A DNA stretch of 64,000 bases, taken from contig NC_092674.1 in the NCBI RefSeq assembly GCF_964355755.1, forward strand, positions 27,082,001 to 27,146,000, read 5' to 3'. The translations under genes and the position numbers were made by a program. The notes beneath the pieces are model-generated. The model saw only the letters and a list, made by a program, of their open reading frames with translations. It was not told the origin of the DNA and searched no databases. Source of the stretch: Antedon mediterranea (Eukaryota > Echinodermata > Crinoidea > Comatulida > Antedonidae). Shown here piece by piece: positions 13,401-26,700 of the stretch (position 1 is the stretch's first letter; every line of letters begins with the position of its first letter).

Positions 13401-16010
13401 GTTACTATAGCATAATTGACATGCGCAGAACCAAATATTCGACTCGGCGCATGTTTAGTATGCTATAGTAACTATTTATATCAAAAAATAGATAAAACTG
13501 GTTACTATAGCATAATTGACATGCGCAGAACCTAATATTCGACTCTGCACATGTTTATTATGCTATAGTAACTATTTATATAAAAAAATAAAAGGGTCGA
13601 AAAATGGCAATATTTCGAAAATTTCCCTGTACTATAGTACAGGGATTTTTTCAAAAAATTGCAAAATTAAGACCTTTTTATTTTGCGTTAAAACTGGTTA
13701 CTATAGCATAATTGACATGCGCAGAACCTAATATTCGACTCTGCGCATGTTTAATATTCTACAGTAACTATTTATATCAAAAAATAAAAGGGTCGAAATA
13801 TAGCAATTTTTCGAAAATTTTCCTCTACTATAGTACAGGGATTTTTTTTTTAAATGGCAAAATTTCGACCTTTTTATTTTGCGATAAAACTAGTTACTAT
13901 AGCATAATTGACATGCGCAGAACCCAATATTCGACTCTGCGCATGTTTATTTTGCTATAGTAACCATTTATGTCAGAAAATAGATAAAACTGGTTACTAT
14001 AGCATAATTGACATGCGCATAACCTAATATTCGACTCTGCGCATGTTAGTTATGCTATAGTAACTATTTATATCAAAAAAATAAAAGGGTCGAAAAATGG
14101 CAATTTTTCGAAAATTTTCCTGTACTATAGTAAAGGGATTTTTTCCAAAAATGGCAAAATTTCGACCTTTTTATTTTTGATAAAACTAGTTACTATAGCA
14201 TAATTGACATGCGCAGAACGCAATATTCGACTCTGCGCATGTTTATTTTGCTATAGTAACCATTTATGTCAGAAAATAGATAAAACTGGTTACTATAGCA
14301 TAATTGACATGCGCAGAACCTAATATTCGACTCTGCTCATGTTTATTATGCTATAGTAACTATTTATATCAAAAAATAAAAGGGTCGAAAAATGGCAATA
14401 TTTCGAAAATTTCCCTGTACTATAGTACAGGGATTTTTTCAAAAAATGGGAAAATTTCGACTTTTTTATTTTGCGTTAAAACTGGTTACTATAGCATAAT
14501 TGACATGCGCAGAACCAAATATTCAACTCGGCGCATGTTTAGTATGCTATAGTAACTATTTACATCAGAAAATAGATAAAACTGGTTACTATAGCATAAT
14601 TGACATGCGCAGAACCTAATATTCGACTCTGCTCATGTTTATTATGCTATAGTAACTATTTATATCAAAAAATAAAAGGGTCGAAAAATGGCAATATTTC
14701 GAAAATTTCCCTGTACTATAGTACATGGATTTCTTCAAAAAATGGGAAAATTTCGACCTTTTTATTTTCCGTTAAAACTGGTTACTATAGCATAATTGAC
14801 ATGCGCAGAACCAAATATTCAACTCGGCGCATGTTTAGTATGCTATAGTAACTATTTACATCAGAAAATAGATAAAACTGGTTACTATAGCATAATTGAC
14901 ATGCGCAGAACCTAATATTCGACTCTGCACATGTTTATTATGCTATAGTAACTATTTATATCAAAAAATAAAAGGGTCGAAAAATGGCGATTTTTCGAAA
15001 ATTTCCCTGTACTATAGTAAAGGGATTTTTTCCAAAAATGGGAAAATTTCGACCTTTTTGTTTTTGATAAAACTAGTTACTATAGCATAATTGACATGCG
15101 CAGAACGCAATATTCGATTCTGCGCATGTTTATTTTGCTATAGTAACCATTTATGTCAGAAAATAGATAAAACTGGTTACTATAGCATAATTGACATGCG
15201 CAGAACCTAATATTCGACTCTGCGCATGTTTATTATGCTATAGTAACTATTTATATCAAAAAATAAAAGGGTCGAAAAATGGCAATATTTCGAAAATTTC
15301 CCTGTACTATAGTACAGGGATTTTTTCAAAAAATTGCAAAATTTAGACCTTTTTATTTTGCGTTAAAACTGGTTACTATAGCATAATTGACATGCGCAGA
15401 ACCAAATATTCGACTCGGCGCATGTTTAGTATGCTATAGTAACTATTTATATCAAAAAATAGATAAAACTGGTTACTATAGCATAATTGACATGCGCAGA
15501 ACCTAATATTCGACTCTGCACATGTTTATTATGCTATAGTAACTATTTATATCAAAAAATAAAAGGGTCGAAAAATGGCAATTTTTCGAAAATTTCCATG
15601 TACTATAGTACAGGGATTTTTTCAAAAATTTCGACCTGCGCATGTTTAGTATGCTATAGTAACTATTTATATCAAAAAATAAAAGGGTCCAAAAATGGCC
15701 ATTTTTCGAAAATTAGTACAGGGATTTTTTTTTTAAATGGCAAAATTTCGACCTTTTTATTCTTCGATAAAACTAGTTACTAAAGCATAATTGACATGCG
15801 GAGAACCCCATATTCGACTCTGTGCTTGTTTATTTTGCTATAGTAACCATTTATGTCAAAAAATAAATAAAACTGGTTACTATAGCATAATTGACATGCG
15901 CAGAACGCATTATTCGACTCTGCGCATGCTTATTATTCTTCAGTAAACAGTTATGTCAACAAATCAAAAGGTCAAAAATTGGCAATTTTTCAAAAATGTC
16001 TCTGTACTTG
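10480..16010. repeat. Palindromic satellite array (about 296-bp composite unit, higher-order)
   Basis: The array is built from two hairpin modules. Module A (about 86 bp) runs from gttactatagcataattgac through acatgcgcagaa to its inverted complement ctgcgcatgt..attatgctatagtaac. Module B (about 95 bp) runs from aaaagggtcgaaaaa to ttttcgacctttt around the perfect 20-bp palindrome CCCTGTACTATAGTACAGGG. The usual order A-B-A gives a 296-bp period, with 592 bp also common. About 35 A modules are countable. A longer order is visible: the block near 11755-12630 recurs near 13826-14700, offset 2071 bp. An extra A module at 12512-12610 breaks the period. Edges (10480-10730, 15600-16350) are degenerate. 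Short open frames inside repeat identically with the satellite and are not genes. Confidence 0.93.
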
Positions 16011-16480
16011 GAATTTTTTCCAAAATCGGCCAAATTCCTATATCATAAATTAGCATGCACAAAAAAAAAATTTCTGCGCATGCTACCTCAAATGTATTTT
16101 GAAAAGGGTATATATTGGTCATTTTTTTAAAATCCATGTTCTAAGGTTTTTTCGGAAAATCGGCCAAATCTCGACCCTCATTTTTTGGCATGTGCAGAAT
16201 GACACAATGTTTTTAAAAATAGATATTTTGGCCAAACAGTACTTTGAAAAAATAACTATTTTCCAGAATCTCCTTTACGTGTCTTTCTATTTTAATTCCA
16301 CCAATATGGCGTATGTGATGTGCAAAACAGTAATAGTAATGGGATTTTTTTTTAATGTGAACTAATTTCTATAGTATTCATAATGCACATTTAGCGCGCC
16401 ATACACCCTGACCTGGATCGACTGGAGCTGTAAACAATGCTTCTTTGGCAGGATCGGGCACTAGATCAACTGACACAAGA

Positions 16481-19400
16481 ATGCTTATTACTTCTCATTT
16501 AGGCAATGTGATTTGGGTGACTTTTCACCATCATGGAGAAACATGCTCATTAAAGGCACAGGCATTCCAGTTACACCTACAAAGGGAGTTCATCCCCATT
16601 GGAAATGTCCCATGCTATGACATCCAAGCCAATCATTTACATTGTGTTGTACATCACTTAGTTGAAAATGATAGTACAGGCTTGGTTACGTTAAACATGG
16701 TATTACATGCAGATTTAGATGAAAAATTCACTTACTACATTCTGCAAGTAACCACTCATGCAATTAAAATGATATCAAAGTTTAATCTACCTTATGAAAT
16801 ATTGCCAGATCATGCCAATCTTACAGATGGACCAAATGTTGTCTGGTTGCACGGAGGTAACATCTTTGTTTATAATGCTACTGATAAATTGCAGAAAGTT
16901 GTACCTAGATATAACTCAACTGCTGGTGGTGGTGATCTTTTCTGGTCTGGAATGATTGGCACAGATCTTGTGACAATAGGCAGAATAAAAGAGAAAAATG
17001 ATGACGTTGGTATTGATCAACACCTGATGTCTTTCCCAAGTACCTATCGCTTTATCAAAATACTTTTGAGAGGTGGATTACAAAAGAGTTTTTTCAAACT
17101 TATTCCGGATGTTTATGCAGATATTGTTACGGTTGTAAATGTGTGTGATGATTCTGTTATTATCTGCACAAAAGAAAATCAGTTGATATCATTTCAAAAT
17201 GGAAAGACAAAGAATCTCTGTCGACTACCATTTAAAGACGCTGTTGCAATGGATGTTGCTGTTGTGGCTGGTGGCAAGAAATTGATTGTCATTTCTTCTC
17301 GCTGTTCAGAAGTTTGCTGTGTTTGGTCTAACACTTTTGAGGTATTGTTCACTAACAATGTCAATGATAATCCAAACGTTTTTAGGTTGCATCGCGAATA
17401 AACGCTAGTAAAGTGAGGTTTTTTACATAAGAATTAATTATGAAAATAAAATTTTTATTTAAAATTAACACAAAAATCACTTTCGAAGAGCTTCTGCTTT
17501 TAACGAAGCTAAAAATTTTGCAACCAATCGTAGCGCAGGAAATAAGTTGTCATGCATTCATGAGCACTCATGTGAATCAAATAGCTTAGTAGACAAGCGA
17601 TGGAATTAAAAATTGTAGCTATTCGCTCTTGTAGTAGAAAAGGTAGTGATTTTTTCTCTCCTGTAACATTGGATTTGCATTAACAATTTTTCCTAGTGTA
17701 AAACAGACGTTTTGCTGCTTCAGATATTGTTACTTTTACTTTTTACAGATTGCAGCAAGTTGGAACGGTATCTCCAGAGTTCTTGTAGATGATTTTTACA
17801 ATTATGGCAGTGATCAAATTCTTCTTCTTAGCACCAACTCTATTCACACCAACATTTTTACAGGATTCATGTTAACAGATTTACTTTGCTATAACATCAA
17901 AGAGGTAAATTGAATGATTCTTGGTCGCGGAAGATGTATGATTAAATTTGGATATCAAATTGTTTACTGTTTTATTTTCAGGGTGATGGAGATGTAGTTG
18001 AAGACGGCACAACTGTTTCACAGAACAACTTGACATCTGCTGTCAGAGCTCTACAAAAGCGAATGCAGGTATACCATCCTACATGTCAAGTATCGCGCAT
18101 CTGGCATGAGTTTCACGCTTTTTCAACAATCTCAATCTTCATTTTATTAAACCAAACTTTTAAAATTCTGTCGTTTATGAGGCATAGAATCATCAATCCT
18201 AGGCCAAAAACAAGTAAAACAATGTACCATCAGGTGTAGTCTACAGCAGGGAGATTATTTTACATCTCCCTGTCTACAGTATAAATTGAATGTCCTTAAA
18301 TATATATATATTTTTTTCCAATAGGTTAGTGTTGCTGCCGTGAAACAAAGCCGAATACAGCTCACAGAAAAAGTTAGAATGATTCATCAATCCCACAAAG
18401 CATTAGTCAAAATGGCAACTGACATGAATGATAATGCAGACCGTTCAGATCAAATGGTAATGCAATTAAAGTTTACTGGTTTTAAAGTTACTTTTCTTAA
18501 ATTGGTAACTAATATCGAAAGAATTATCCATTATAAAAAGTAAACTAAAATTGATTAATAAATTCTAAAATGTTATTTCTTTTCTTTTTAAAGTCGTTGG
18601 TTTGTCTTTATGATGGATTAAGCCACAAAAGCATGTCTGGTACTAATGCAGTGCAGATAGATAACAAGAATACCGAGTATCATCCTTCTGTTTCCTCACC
18701 ATGGCAACGTCTTGTAGGAGATGAGTGGATTGTAGCAATGGAAGTTGAAAACACAACTCGCAAGTAAGTAGAAATACCAAGCAGGTTATAGGCAACAACC
18801 AAACTAAACCCGATTTTGTTCAACTAAAGTCATATCTGACACTATAAAGGTTATAGGCCACAACCAAATTGACCCACCAGAGTGTAACGACCACAACCAA
18901 GACTAAATGTCAATAGCTATAACATTGTTTCTCATTTCAGATCCATTCAGAAGTTGGCGATTTCCCTGATTCATAGAGATAGTGGTCAACATCCCATTGT
19001 CTTTAAAACTAGGAGTAGTCTGTATGTACAAAACAAATTCGAACTCAAAGGAACCATTTTTGAGGAGCCTGTACAGAAGCGTTTGAAACCCCAACCTAAC
19101 AACCCTAAGCCGCTAAAAACTATTTTACATCCAACTGAACGTGCATTTATATGTGCAGTTACAAAACTACCATCTTTTGTGCAGTCATATTTGGTGTGTA
19201 ATTTAGTGTTGCACTGGAAATCATGTACGGAGGACATGTCTCGTCCACTTGAAAGCATCGGTGTTGGAAGTGTTTCTCTGACAGCCTCTGATGTAGCCAA
19301 GGGTGACCTGCAAGTCACTTTGCAAGAATTTTGTGGTATGTGTAGCCTAGCATAAATGTAATATATACGCAGTTTTTAGATACTGTACCAGACGTTTCTT

Positions 19401-20140
19401 TAGGTTAGGTAAATGCATTTCTTTGTACTATAGGTGAGTTGACTGATCATGAGGAAATTACCCTCAATGCGGTTCAACTACAGACAACCGTAAACATTAC
19501 AAGTCAACATAGCAACATCAGTCAATTAGACTCGTTCATCCAGACTTCATTCAAGTTTCTACCAATTGCAAACAATGGCCTCATTTGTACGTCTGGAGCA
19601 TTCAGTCTATGCAGAATTTATATCACGGTTCTCAATGCAAAAAGCGTATTGGCAGAAATTTATACAAGGTATTGTAAATTTACTGCATTTTTTTGTACAA
19701 GTTGTGCTAGATTAAACTCACTCACTCTCTTAACTATCTTTTAACTTCCCAGAGACGAGAAGTGTTTACATCTACTTGTTCATTCCTTGCAAGACATGCT
19801 TCCTGATGATGTCATCATCACGCCAACCCAATCACGTGTGACCTCCGCAAGTAAAAACGCACTTGATGAACTAGAAAAGGAAATAACTACAAAACTTAAA
19901 ATTCTAACCACTCACAAATTTGATGACAAAGTGGAAGAAGTGAAAGATGATAAAGAAAAAACAAAATCTGTAGAAGAGTGGAGGAAAGCGTTTGTGAACG
20001 AACAAATGTCAACCAAGTGCAACTCGTCAACAAAAACAATAGACAGTCATACAGCTGTAACCATGGAAATTGAAGACCTGAAAAGAAAGGTTGCAACAGA
20101 CAATGCTTTTATGGAATTTGCTATAATTTCTGACAAGTAA
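16481..20140 (+). CDS. FANCB: Fanconi anaemia group B protein
   Basis: Part of the FANCB-FANCL-FAAP100 module of the nuclear Fanconi core complex, which supports FANCL-dependent FANCD2/FANCI monoubiquitination in interstrand-crosslink repair. Exons: 16481-17341, 17749-17904, 17982-18068, 18325-18456, 18594-18763, 18941-19335, 19434-19668 and 19753-20140; 807 aa, near the human 859. The best-conserved block straddles exons 1-2: KENQLISFQNGKTKNLCRLP, then VCCVWSNTFE, IAASWN, VLVDDFYNYGSDQILLL. The N-terminal part is the beta-propeller-like region; exons 3-4 give a helical stretch; the rest is the C-terminal beta-rich part, ending in a Lys/Glu-rich helix. The start is the first in-frame ATG; the frame stays open upstream to a TGA at 16409, and an acceptor-like ttctttggcag precedes it, so a 5' exon is possible. 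The gene converges on PFAS. Confidence 0.93.
18247..18272. repeat. Short hairpin in a FANCB intron
   Basis: CAGGGAGAT and ATCTCCCTG flank a tattttac loop. A near-identical hairpin occurs at 36352-36380. Confidence 0.6.
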
Positions 20141-20709
20141 ACGTACAATGAGAAATAAATGAGAAACTAATTGACCAAATTTTTGTAATGTCGATTTATT
20201 TCAATGTTTTCATTATAAATATAGTATTATGTGAACAAAATTATTTTGTTAACTTCAATAAAGACCTGGCCAGAGTAATCGAACTTGATTTATTTTACAC
20301 TTAATGTGACGTAACTGTAAAAAGACAAGTGCAACTACAATATATTTATACATTTATTCTTAAACCCTGTAACAGTTTTTTTTGCACCAACTTAAATTCA
20401 AATGAAGTACAAATATTTCTTATTTCTTGTTTAATGTATTATAGTTTAAATTCAATAGCACCGCCAATAGCGATCATAGCTTGTGTTTCTTCTTTCCTTC
20501 TGAGGAACTACTTCTATGGAATGCATAATATATTGCTGAAATTAAGCCTCGATAATTTTTTATTTTATTTTTTATTATTCAATAAATAATATTGTTGAGA
20601 AGAGGAACAAATTAATACAGTATATAAAGCATAAAGCAATAGTATCTGCCTCTAAAGCACCACCAACAAGATAACATTTTTTTTAAATATATCCCATGCA
20701 TAAGCAATA
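20141..20709. terminator. Convergent 3' ends of FANCB and PFAS
   Basis: The two stop codons are 570 bp apart, facing each other. AATAAA polyadenylation signals for FANCB lie at 20154-20159 and 20257-20262. TTTATT (AATAAA on the minus strand) for PFAS lies near 20570. The two 3'UTRs share this AT-rich gap; no other gene is seen in it. Confidence 0.6.
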
Positions 20710-23700
20710 TTATCTATCTGCCTCTGACGTCTCCAAGCACCATGAACAAGCATTTTGGAACATCTTCATCCACGGTGACGCTTGTAATGTCTCCCGCCAA
20801 TCTTGCGGCATCCATGGCCATTGCCACGTCAAAGTTGTACGCTCTGGATGAGGCATGATCGCCAGATGACGGCCATCTGCGGAGCAAATTGCCGCTATGC
20901 CATTGGGTGAGCCGTTGGGGTTCAACGGGTATTCAGTTGTCACTTCTCCTTTGTCATCGACAAAGCGCACTGGTGCAAGATTTTCAGACAGAACTGTGTC
21001 TTTTGTTTCTTTGTTAGAAAACTTCATGTGCCCTAGAGAGAAACAATTTGAGTTGAGTACATTTAATAACATTTTTAGTTAAATTAAAATATAAGTTGGT
21101 ACTAAACATCCATCATTATCAAGAGGTATCAATATCTAACCTTCTCCATGCTGTGTCCAGACACCAAGCACAGAGCCTTCCATTCCTTTCAGCATTAAAG
21201 CAGGGCTTTCATTAATCTTTACAGCAACAAAACGAGACTCAAAACGCTCGGAAAGATTATGAGCAAGATGGACTCCTTGCTGAGCTGATGCTGCGTCTAA
21301 AAGACAATAACAAATAATTCATAATAAACATTAATAGTCTGTCAACAAATGGATATCAAAAAGTAGTTCATATTTTCTTTTTACTTGTCAAAGAGGCATA
21401 CCTGCTTTACACCGGTGTCCTACTACCACTACACTACTTACTAAATATACCTCATGATACCTTACCTGTAGTAAGCTCCTTGGTGACATCCGGAGCAACC
21501 CAGCCTAGCAGGCCCATTAGTTGGCAGCCATTGCATACACCCAGTGAGAAAGTGTCTTTCCTTGCTCTAAATGCATCAAACTGAGCACGCACAGCTGGGT
21601 TGAACAAAATAGTTGCTGCCCAACCTAAAATGATTAATAAACATTATTTAAATAATAATATAAGTAGTTCTTTGATAGTAAACCAATAAAACTTACGTTG
21701 GCAAGACAGTTTCGTCTAGCTGTCAGCTTGACTTCTTCAGTTGCTACTGAAGAAGTCAAGCTGACAGCTAGACGAAACTGTCTTGCCAACGTAAGTTTTA
21801 TTGGTTTACTATCAAAGAACTACTTATATTATTATACGAATCGAAACCAGAAGAAATGTTTTCATTATTATTTAAATAAACTAGAATAAATATCTATTTA
21901 GGTTACTATCTGTCTAATACTAGTATAATACTTGGTTACTGCTCCAGCATGTATTTTTGCTATGCTACAAAAAGTTCAATCAGAAAAGTATACCTTTTGC
22001 GGAACCACAAACGTCTGCAAAACTGAAACCGCCAACAAAAACCACTCCACGAAATTGATCGAGAGCGACTTTACCGCAAGCTAAATCTTGCATATTGATG
22101 TCCCATGTTTCAAAGCCAGCCATGTGTAGTGTTGAACTCATCTCTCGATCTCCATTACTGCCTTCCTCACGGATCACAGCAACCTTTGGTTTCATTCCAT
22201 CTATGGAAGGCCAATTATGATTATGTATATTGTAACTAATGAGCCAAATTTAACTTGTATTACTTTAACAAATTAAAATTCAGAACAAGATAATCAATAT
22301 TCCAAAATTGGTTCTAACCTTTAGAGCATCCATTTTTAACAGAATTCAGATTTGTTGCAACTGGGTCAAAGGTTAATTTAAATGGTGGTGCTGTTCTATT
22401 TGCTAAATTGCGTTGCTCCACTTCAACACACTCTGGATTTGCTTGTAGTTTTTCCAGTTGAAAACTAGTCTCTTCCCACACGTCTCTAAGAACAGTCATC
22501 TTTTCATTCAAGACTTCTTTCTCATTTACTGAGATGACAACCTATAATTTACATATAAAAAACATTCTAAAAACTATCATAAATGATAAATGATTATAAA
22601 TAAATGTTCAAATATTGCTTCCATTTAAAAAAAAAAACTTACCATTGACCCTTGACCTGATCCACTGGAGTGACCAATTAGAGAACAAGGAACATTATTG
22701 TCACTGAACTGTCTACAAATGTCCTCACTAGCATTAGCTGTTACTTCTAACACCAGCCCTAGTTCTTCAGCAAACAGAATATCAATTGCAGTTACTGAAA
22801 ATAAATATATAAAGTTTTACAATGTATTATTGCTTACCAGAGGTTCTGGAACCATATGAAAGATTAAAATGATCCATTCAAGGCATGTGTAGAGATAGCA
22901 TAATGCTTACCATCAGTTTCGGAAAGTTTGACGTCAATACCACAATTCCCAGCAAACGCCATTTCTAATAATGTTGTTACAATACCGCCATCACTAATAT
23001 CATGACCAGTTGATATTTTTCCATCTACAAAAGGATACAAAATTGAATGTTATTCATATCTCTAAAGCTCTGTCTACACTATCAAACTTTATGCGACAAA
23101 AAATGCGATATGCCCATATATGGACATGATATCATATCACTAGCATTTTTAGGCATATCACTACCCTATTTAGGCACATCACATTTTTTTGTCAAACTAG
23201 TTTGATAGTGTAGACAGCGCTTTATATTATAACTACAAGTAAATGGATTTTTTGTAAACGTCTAATTAATAAGTCTATGAAAATGACTACCTTTGATAAG
23301 ATTTTGCGTTGTGTTGAAAGCCCTTACAAACGTTTCTGGTTCATCGAGATCAGGCGAGGATTGTCCGAGTTGATTATAGCACTGAGCGAGGGCACTACCA
23401 CCTAACCGGTTATGCCTTTTACCAAATGAAACCCAGAGCAAAGTCCCTGAAATAGAATATGTAAAGTCTTGTTTATAAATATATTATATTTTTTGTTTGT
23501 TTAGGTAGTTAATTTAATTGTAGCTAACAAAATGTGCAATGTTATATTCACTTTACCTTTACTGTCTGGACATTTAAGGTCAGGGGTCACAGTTGCAGTA
23601 ATATCTGGGCATGCCACATACACAGACACAACCAATGCACCTAAAAAATTGTAATTGATATTTCATTATTAGTAAGTAAATGGAGTAAAGAAGTGTATTA

Positions 23701-26700
23701 GTGTCTTCAAGCTTAACTTATCAAAATAATTCACAAGATTGTACATCAGACACTATACGAGTTATTAACAAGCATGAAATGTCTAACCTGGAGCTTTGAC
23801 CGTTTCAGAGCCTATCCTGGCAGCCATACTCAAAGAGTCCTTCCCACCATCCACAGCAACACCCAACTTGCCCATCACCTCGCACATAGCCTCGCATGCA
23901 TCATACAATGCAGCACCCTCACCAGGAAGCTTCGCTGGCCACATCCAGTTACCGCTACATTTGACATCTTTAAGATCGGAGACTCTAGCAAACACAAGAT
24001 TGGTGAGGGCTTCTCCTACAGACATTCTGGCACCACAGCCAGGATCGACTAACCCTTTAATAGGCTGCTCTCCAATAGCTGTAGCTGAGCCTACAGTTTC
24101 AAAGTGGGAGAGTGCGGTAACAGCAACATCAGCGAGTGGTGTGTGCAGGGGGCCTACACATTGCTGCTGGGCTATCAGGCCAGTGACAGCACGATCAACC
24201 TAACAGAAACAATGTATCCTGGTTATACACTTTCCATATTCCTTCACACAAATAAGTTATGCAATATTAAAGATAAACAGATCTTTACCTTATTAGTCAA
24301 AAATCTTTTACTGGCTACTGAGGGTAGACGCAATACACGGTTGAGTGCACATCGGACAGTCAAACCATCAGGTAGTGTTAACTGCTTAAGTTTTGGTTTA
24401 CATCGATCATACTTGAAAACCTGAAAAGAAAAAAAAAGATAATTCTATATAATTTTACAGACAGAAAGAGAAAGAGACACTATTATTATAACACATAATT
24501 ATTTTCAATGGTTATTGATGAAATCTGTGAGATTGAGAAAAAGCGACCTCAGCTGAGATTTGAACCTGGAATCTTCTGCTTGATATGCAGACATCCTACC
24601 ATTACACCACTGATGCATTCATGGTATGGTTCGAACTTATTACCGACACTACTCTACCATCAAGTCTCCATCATACCTTTTGCGGCATCTTTCCAAGAAC
24701 CCATTCAAGTTGGAGATCAACTGGATAAGTAAGTGCTGTTCTTTTTTTGCTTGGAGGTTCTGCATCACCCTCACCAGCTTCCACTTTCTTTTCTACCTCA
24801 AGACGAATCTGAAAAAAAAAAAATATTTTTGTATTGCAAAACTCTTATGCACTCTATCTGTCCATGAAAAGGCATTCTTCAAAATTAGTAATACTGTAGT
24901 ATTTAAATGTGTTTTTTTCATACTTGAACTTGCCAATTACAGGATGGATAAACTATTTTATAGTTTATCGTGCTTATAAACCAAGTCTTATTTCAGGCTT
25001 ATGGAGTGAAGTTGAAAGAGTCGTGAGTTACAACCCTTGACCTTGATTGAACCCTGGACCTTGGAATTGGAAGGCAAGCATGTTAAACCACCAAGCAACA
25101 GCTCCACTAAAAGAATTTAAAATAAAGTAGGTAAAAAAATCATCCAAATATTACCTTCCCATCACCTGTAATGTCACCAACAAAAACAGCTGGACATTTC
25201 TCTCTGTCACAAATATCTTTAAGTTTTTCTTGATCCTCAGATCGTATTAGTATGGCATTGGACTCCTGGTATTCTGCACCCCATAGTTCTAAGGTGTTGA
25301 TGGTTGGATCACCTAGTTGGAATTCCTTAGCTTTTATTAGAGCACCTGCAGGTTCACATATCTCCTTTAAAACATTACCTGTACACAAAAAAATGATTTA
25401 ATTTGTCAGATGTTAGCCATAGTTTGACATAAAAATAAGTACATTTGTCTGACAAAGTTTCCCCTTAATAGGGATGTCCCAAATGACGGGTGCTACTGTA
25501 CTTAGTAAAATAATAAAAATAAGCACATTGCATGCAAACTCACCATTGCCTCCAGCTCCTTGATCATGTATACTACATATAGGGTTTGTATCACCCATCT
25601 CAATGCACGCCCTTATAACTCGGTTTAGTTTCTGTTCCATCTCCGCATCACCGCGCTGCACGGCTTCAAAGTCCAGTTTTTCTGTATTGTCACCTTGAAC
25701 TTGAATGGAAGATGCAGCACCCCCACCGACTCCGATGCGATAGATTGGTCCACCAAGTTTTACAATTTTCATTCCTGCATGGTAAACAATTATTCAGTCA
25801 ATAATTAGTTTTCAATGGAGAAATAAAAACCAAATATTTTATCAGGTTACTATAATCTTATTTTATATGACAGACATATAATATATATTTGGAGACAATA
25901 ATAATAAGAAGTACAGTATTTTTTATGGTGTTGTATTTAGTTTGTTTAACAAACCTTTTTCTGCTTCGTCTTTAGTCGCATGCATACTCTCAAGCATCCC
26001 AATACCCCCACTGAACATAATAGGCTTCACCCACTCTCTTCTGTCGCTCTCAGAAAGCATCATGCCAAATGAACGAGAGAAACCGGTTAGAACGGGTTCA
26101 CCAAACTTGTTGCCGTAGTCAGATGCACCATTGCTGGCCTCTACAGCAACCGACAGAGCAGGCGCCATGTTGCTAGGATAAACCATATTTTTGTCCTCCC
26201 ATGGAAGGTCATACCCTGTTTAAACAAATGTTCAATCAATGATAATAAATAATTAATTAAACTGAATATATAACGTTTATAAAAAGCAAAATTATGTAAA
26301 TAAGCACGCAATTATGCCTGTTCACTGCATGCGTTACTTAATATCTTTCATCCCATACTCTATTTATACATACATATAAGTGCCAGTAAATGAATATCTT
26401 TTAATTGTTAATGTTACTTTGCAAATCTTTGATAAGGTTTATCCTTTATATCTGTATATTTGTTATGTTTTATTTTCTTTTATATTTGTATTTATTTTGA
26501 TTTTTGAGCGAGGACAGTCTGACATCAATAAAAAAAAAAGGACTACAAAATCTGATTTTTAGATTTATATATTTTACCTGGAATGTTCAAATTTCCAAAA
26601 CAGTAGCCTGCAGTGCCAGCCACTACACGTGCCCCCTTCCCTGCAGCCTGAACATCACGTATCCTACCCCCAGTACCAGTTGTAGCCCCTGGGAAGGGTG

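Noticed and set aside
10754-15783. A family of repeated 64-98-codon open frames starting MTCAEPNIRLC
   Set aside because: They recur exactly with the satellite period, cover both hairpin arms, and resemble no protein; they are a by-product of the repeat.
10480-16010. CRISPR-like array
   Set aside because: Repeat units are about 296 bp with internal dyads and no unique spacers, in an animal genome.
24530-24615. Functional tRNA gene
   Set aside because: A and B boxes are present but the acceptor stem does not pair well and there is no clear terminator context; a SINE head fits better.
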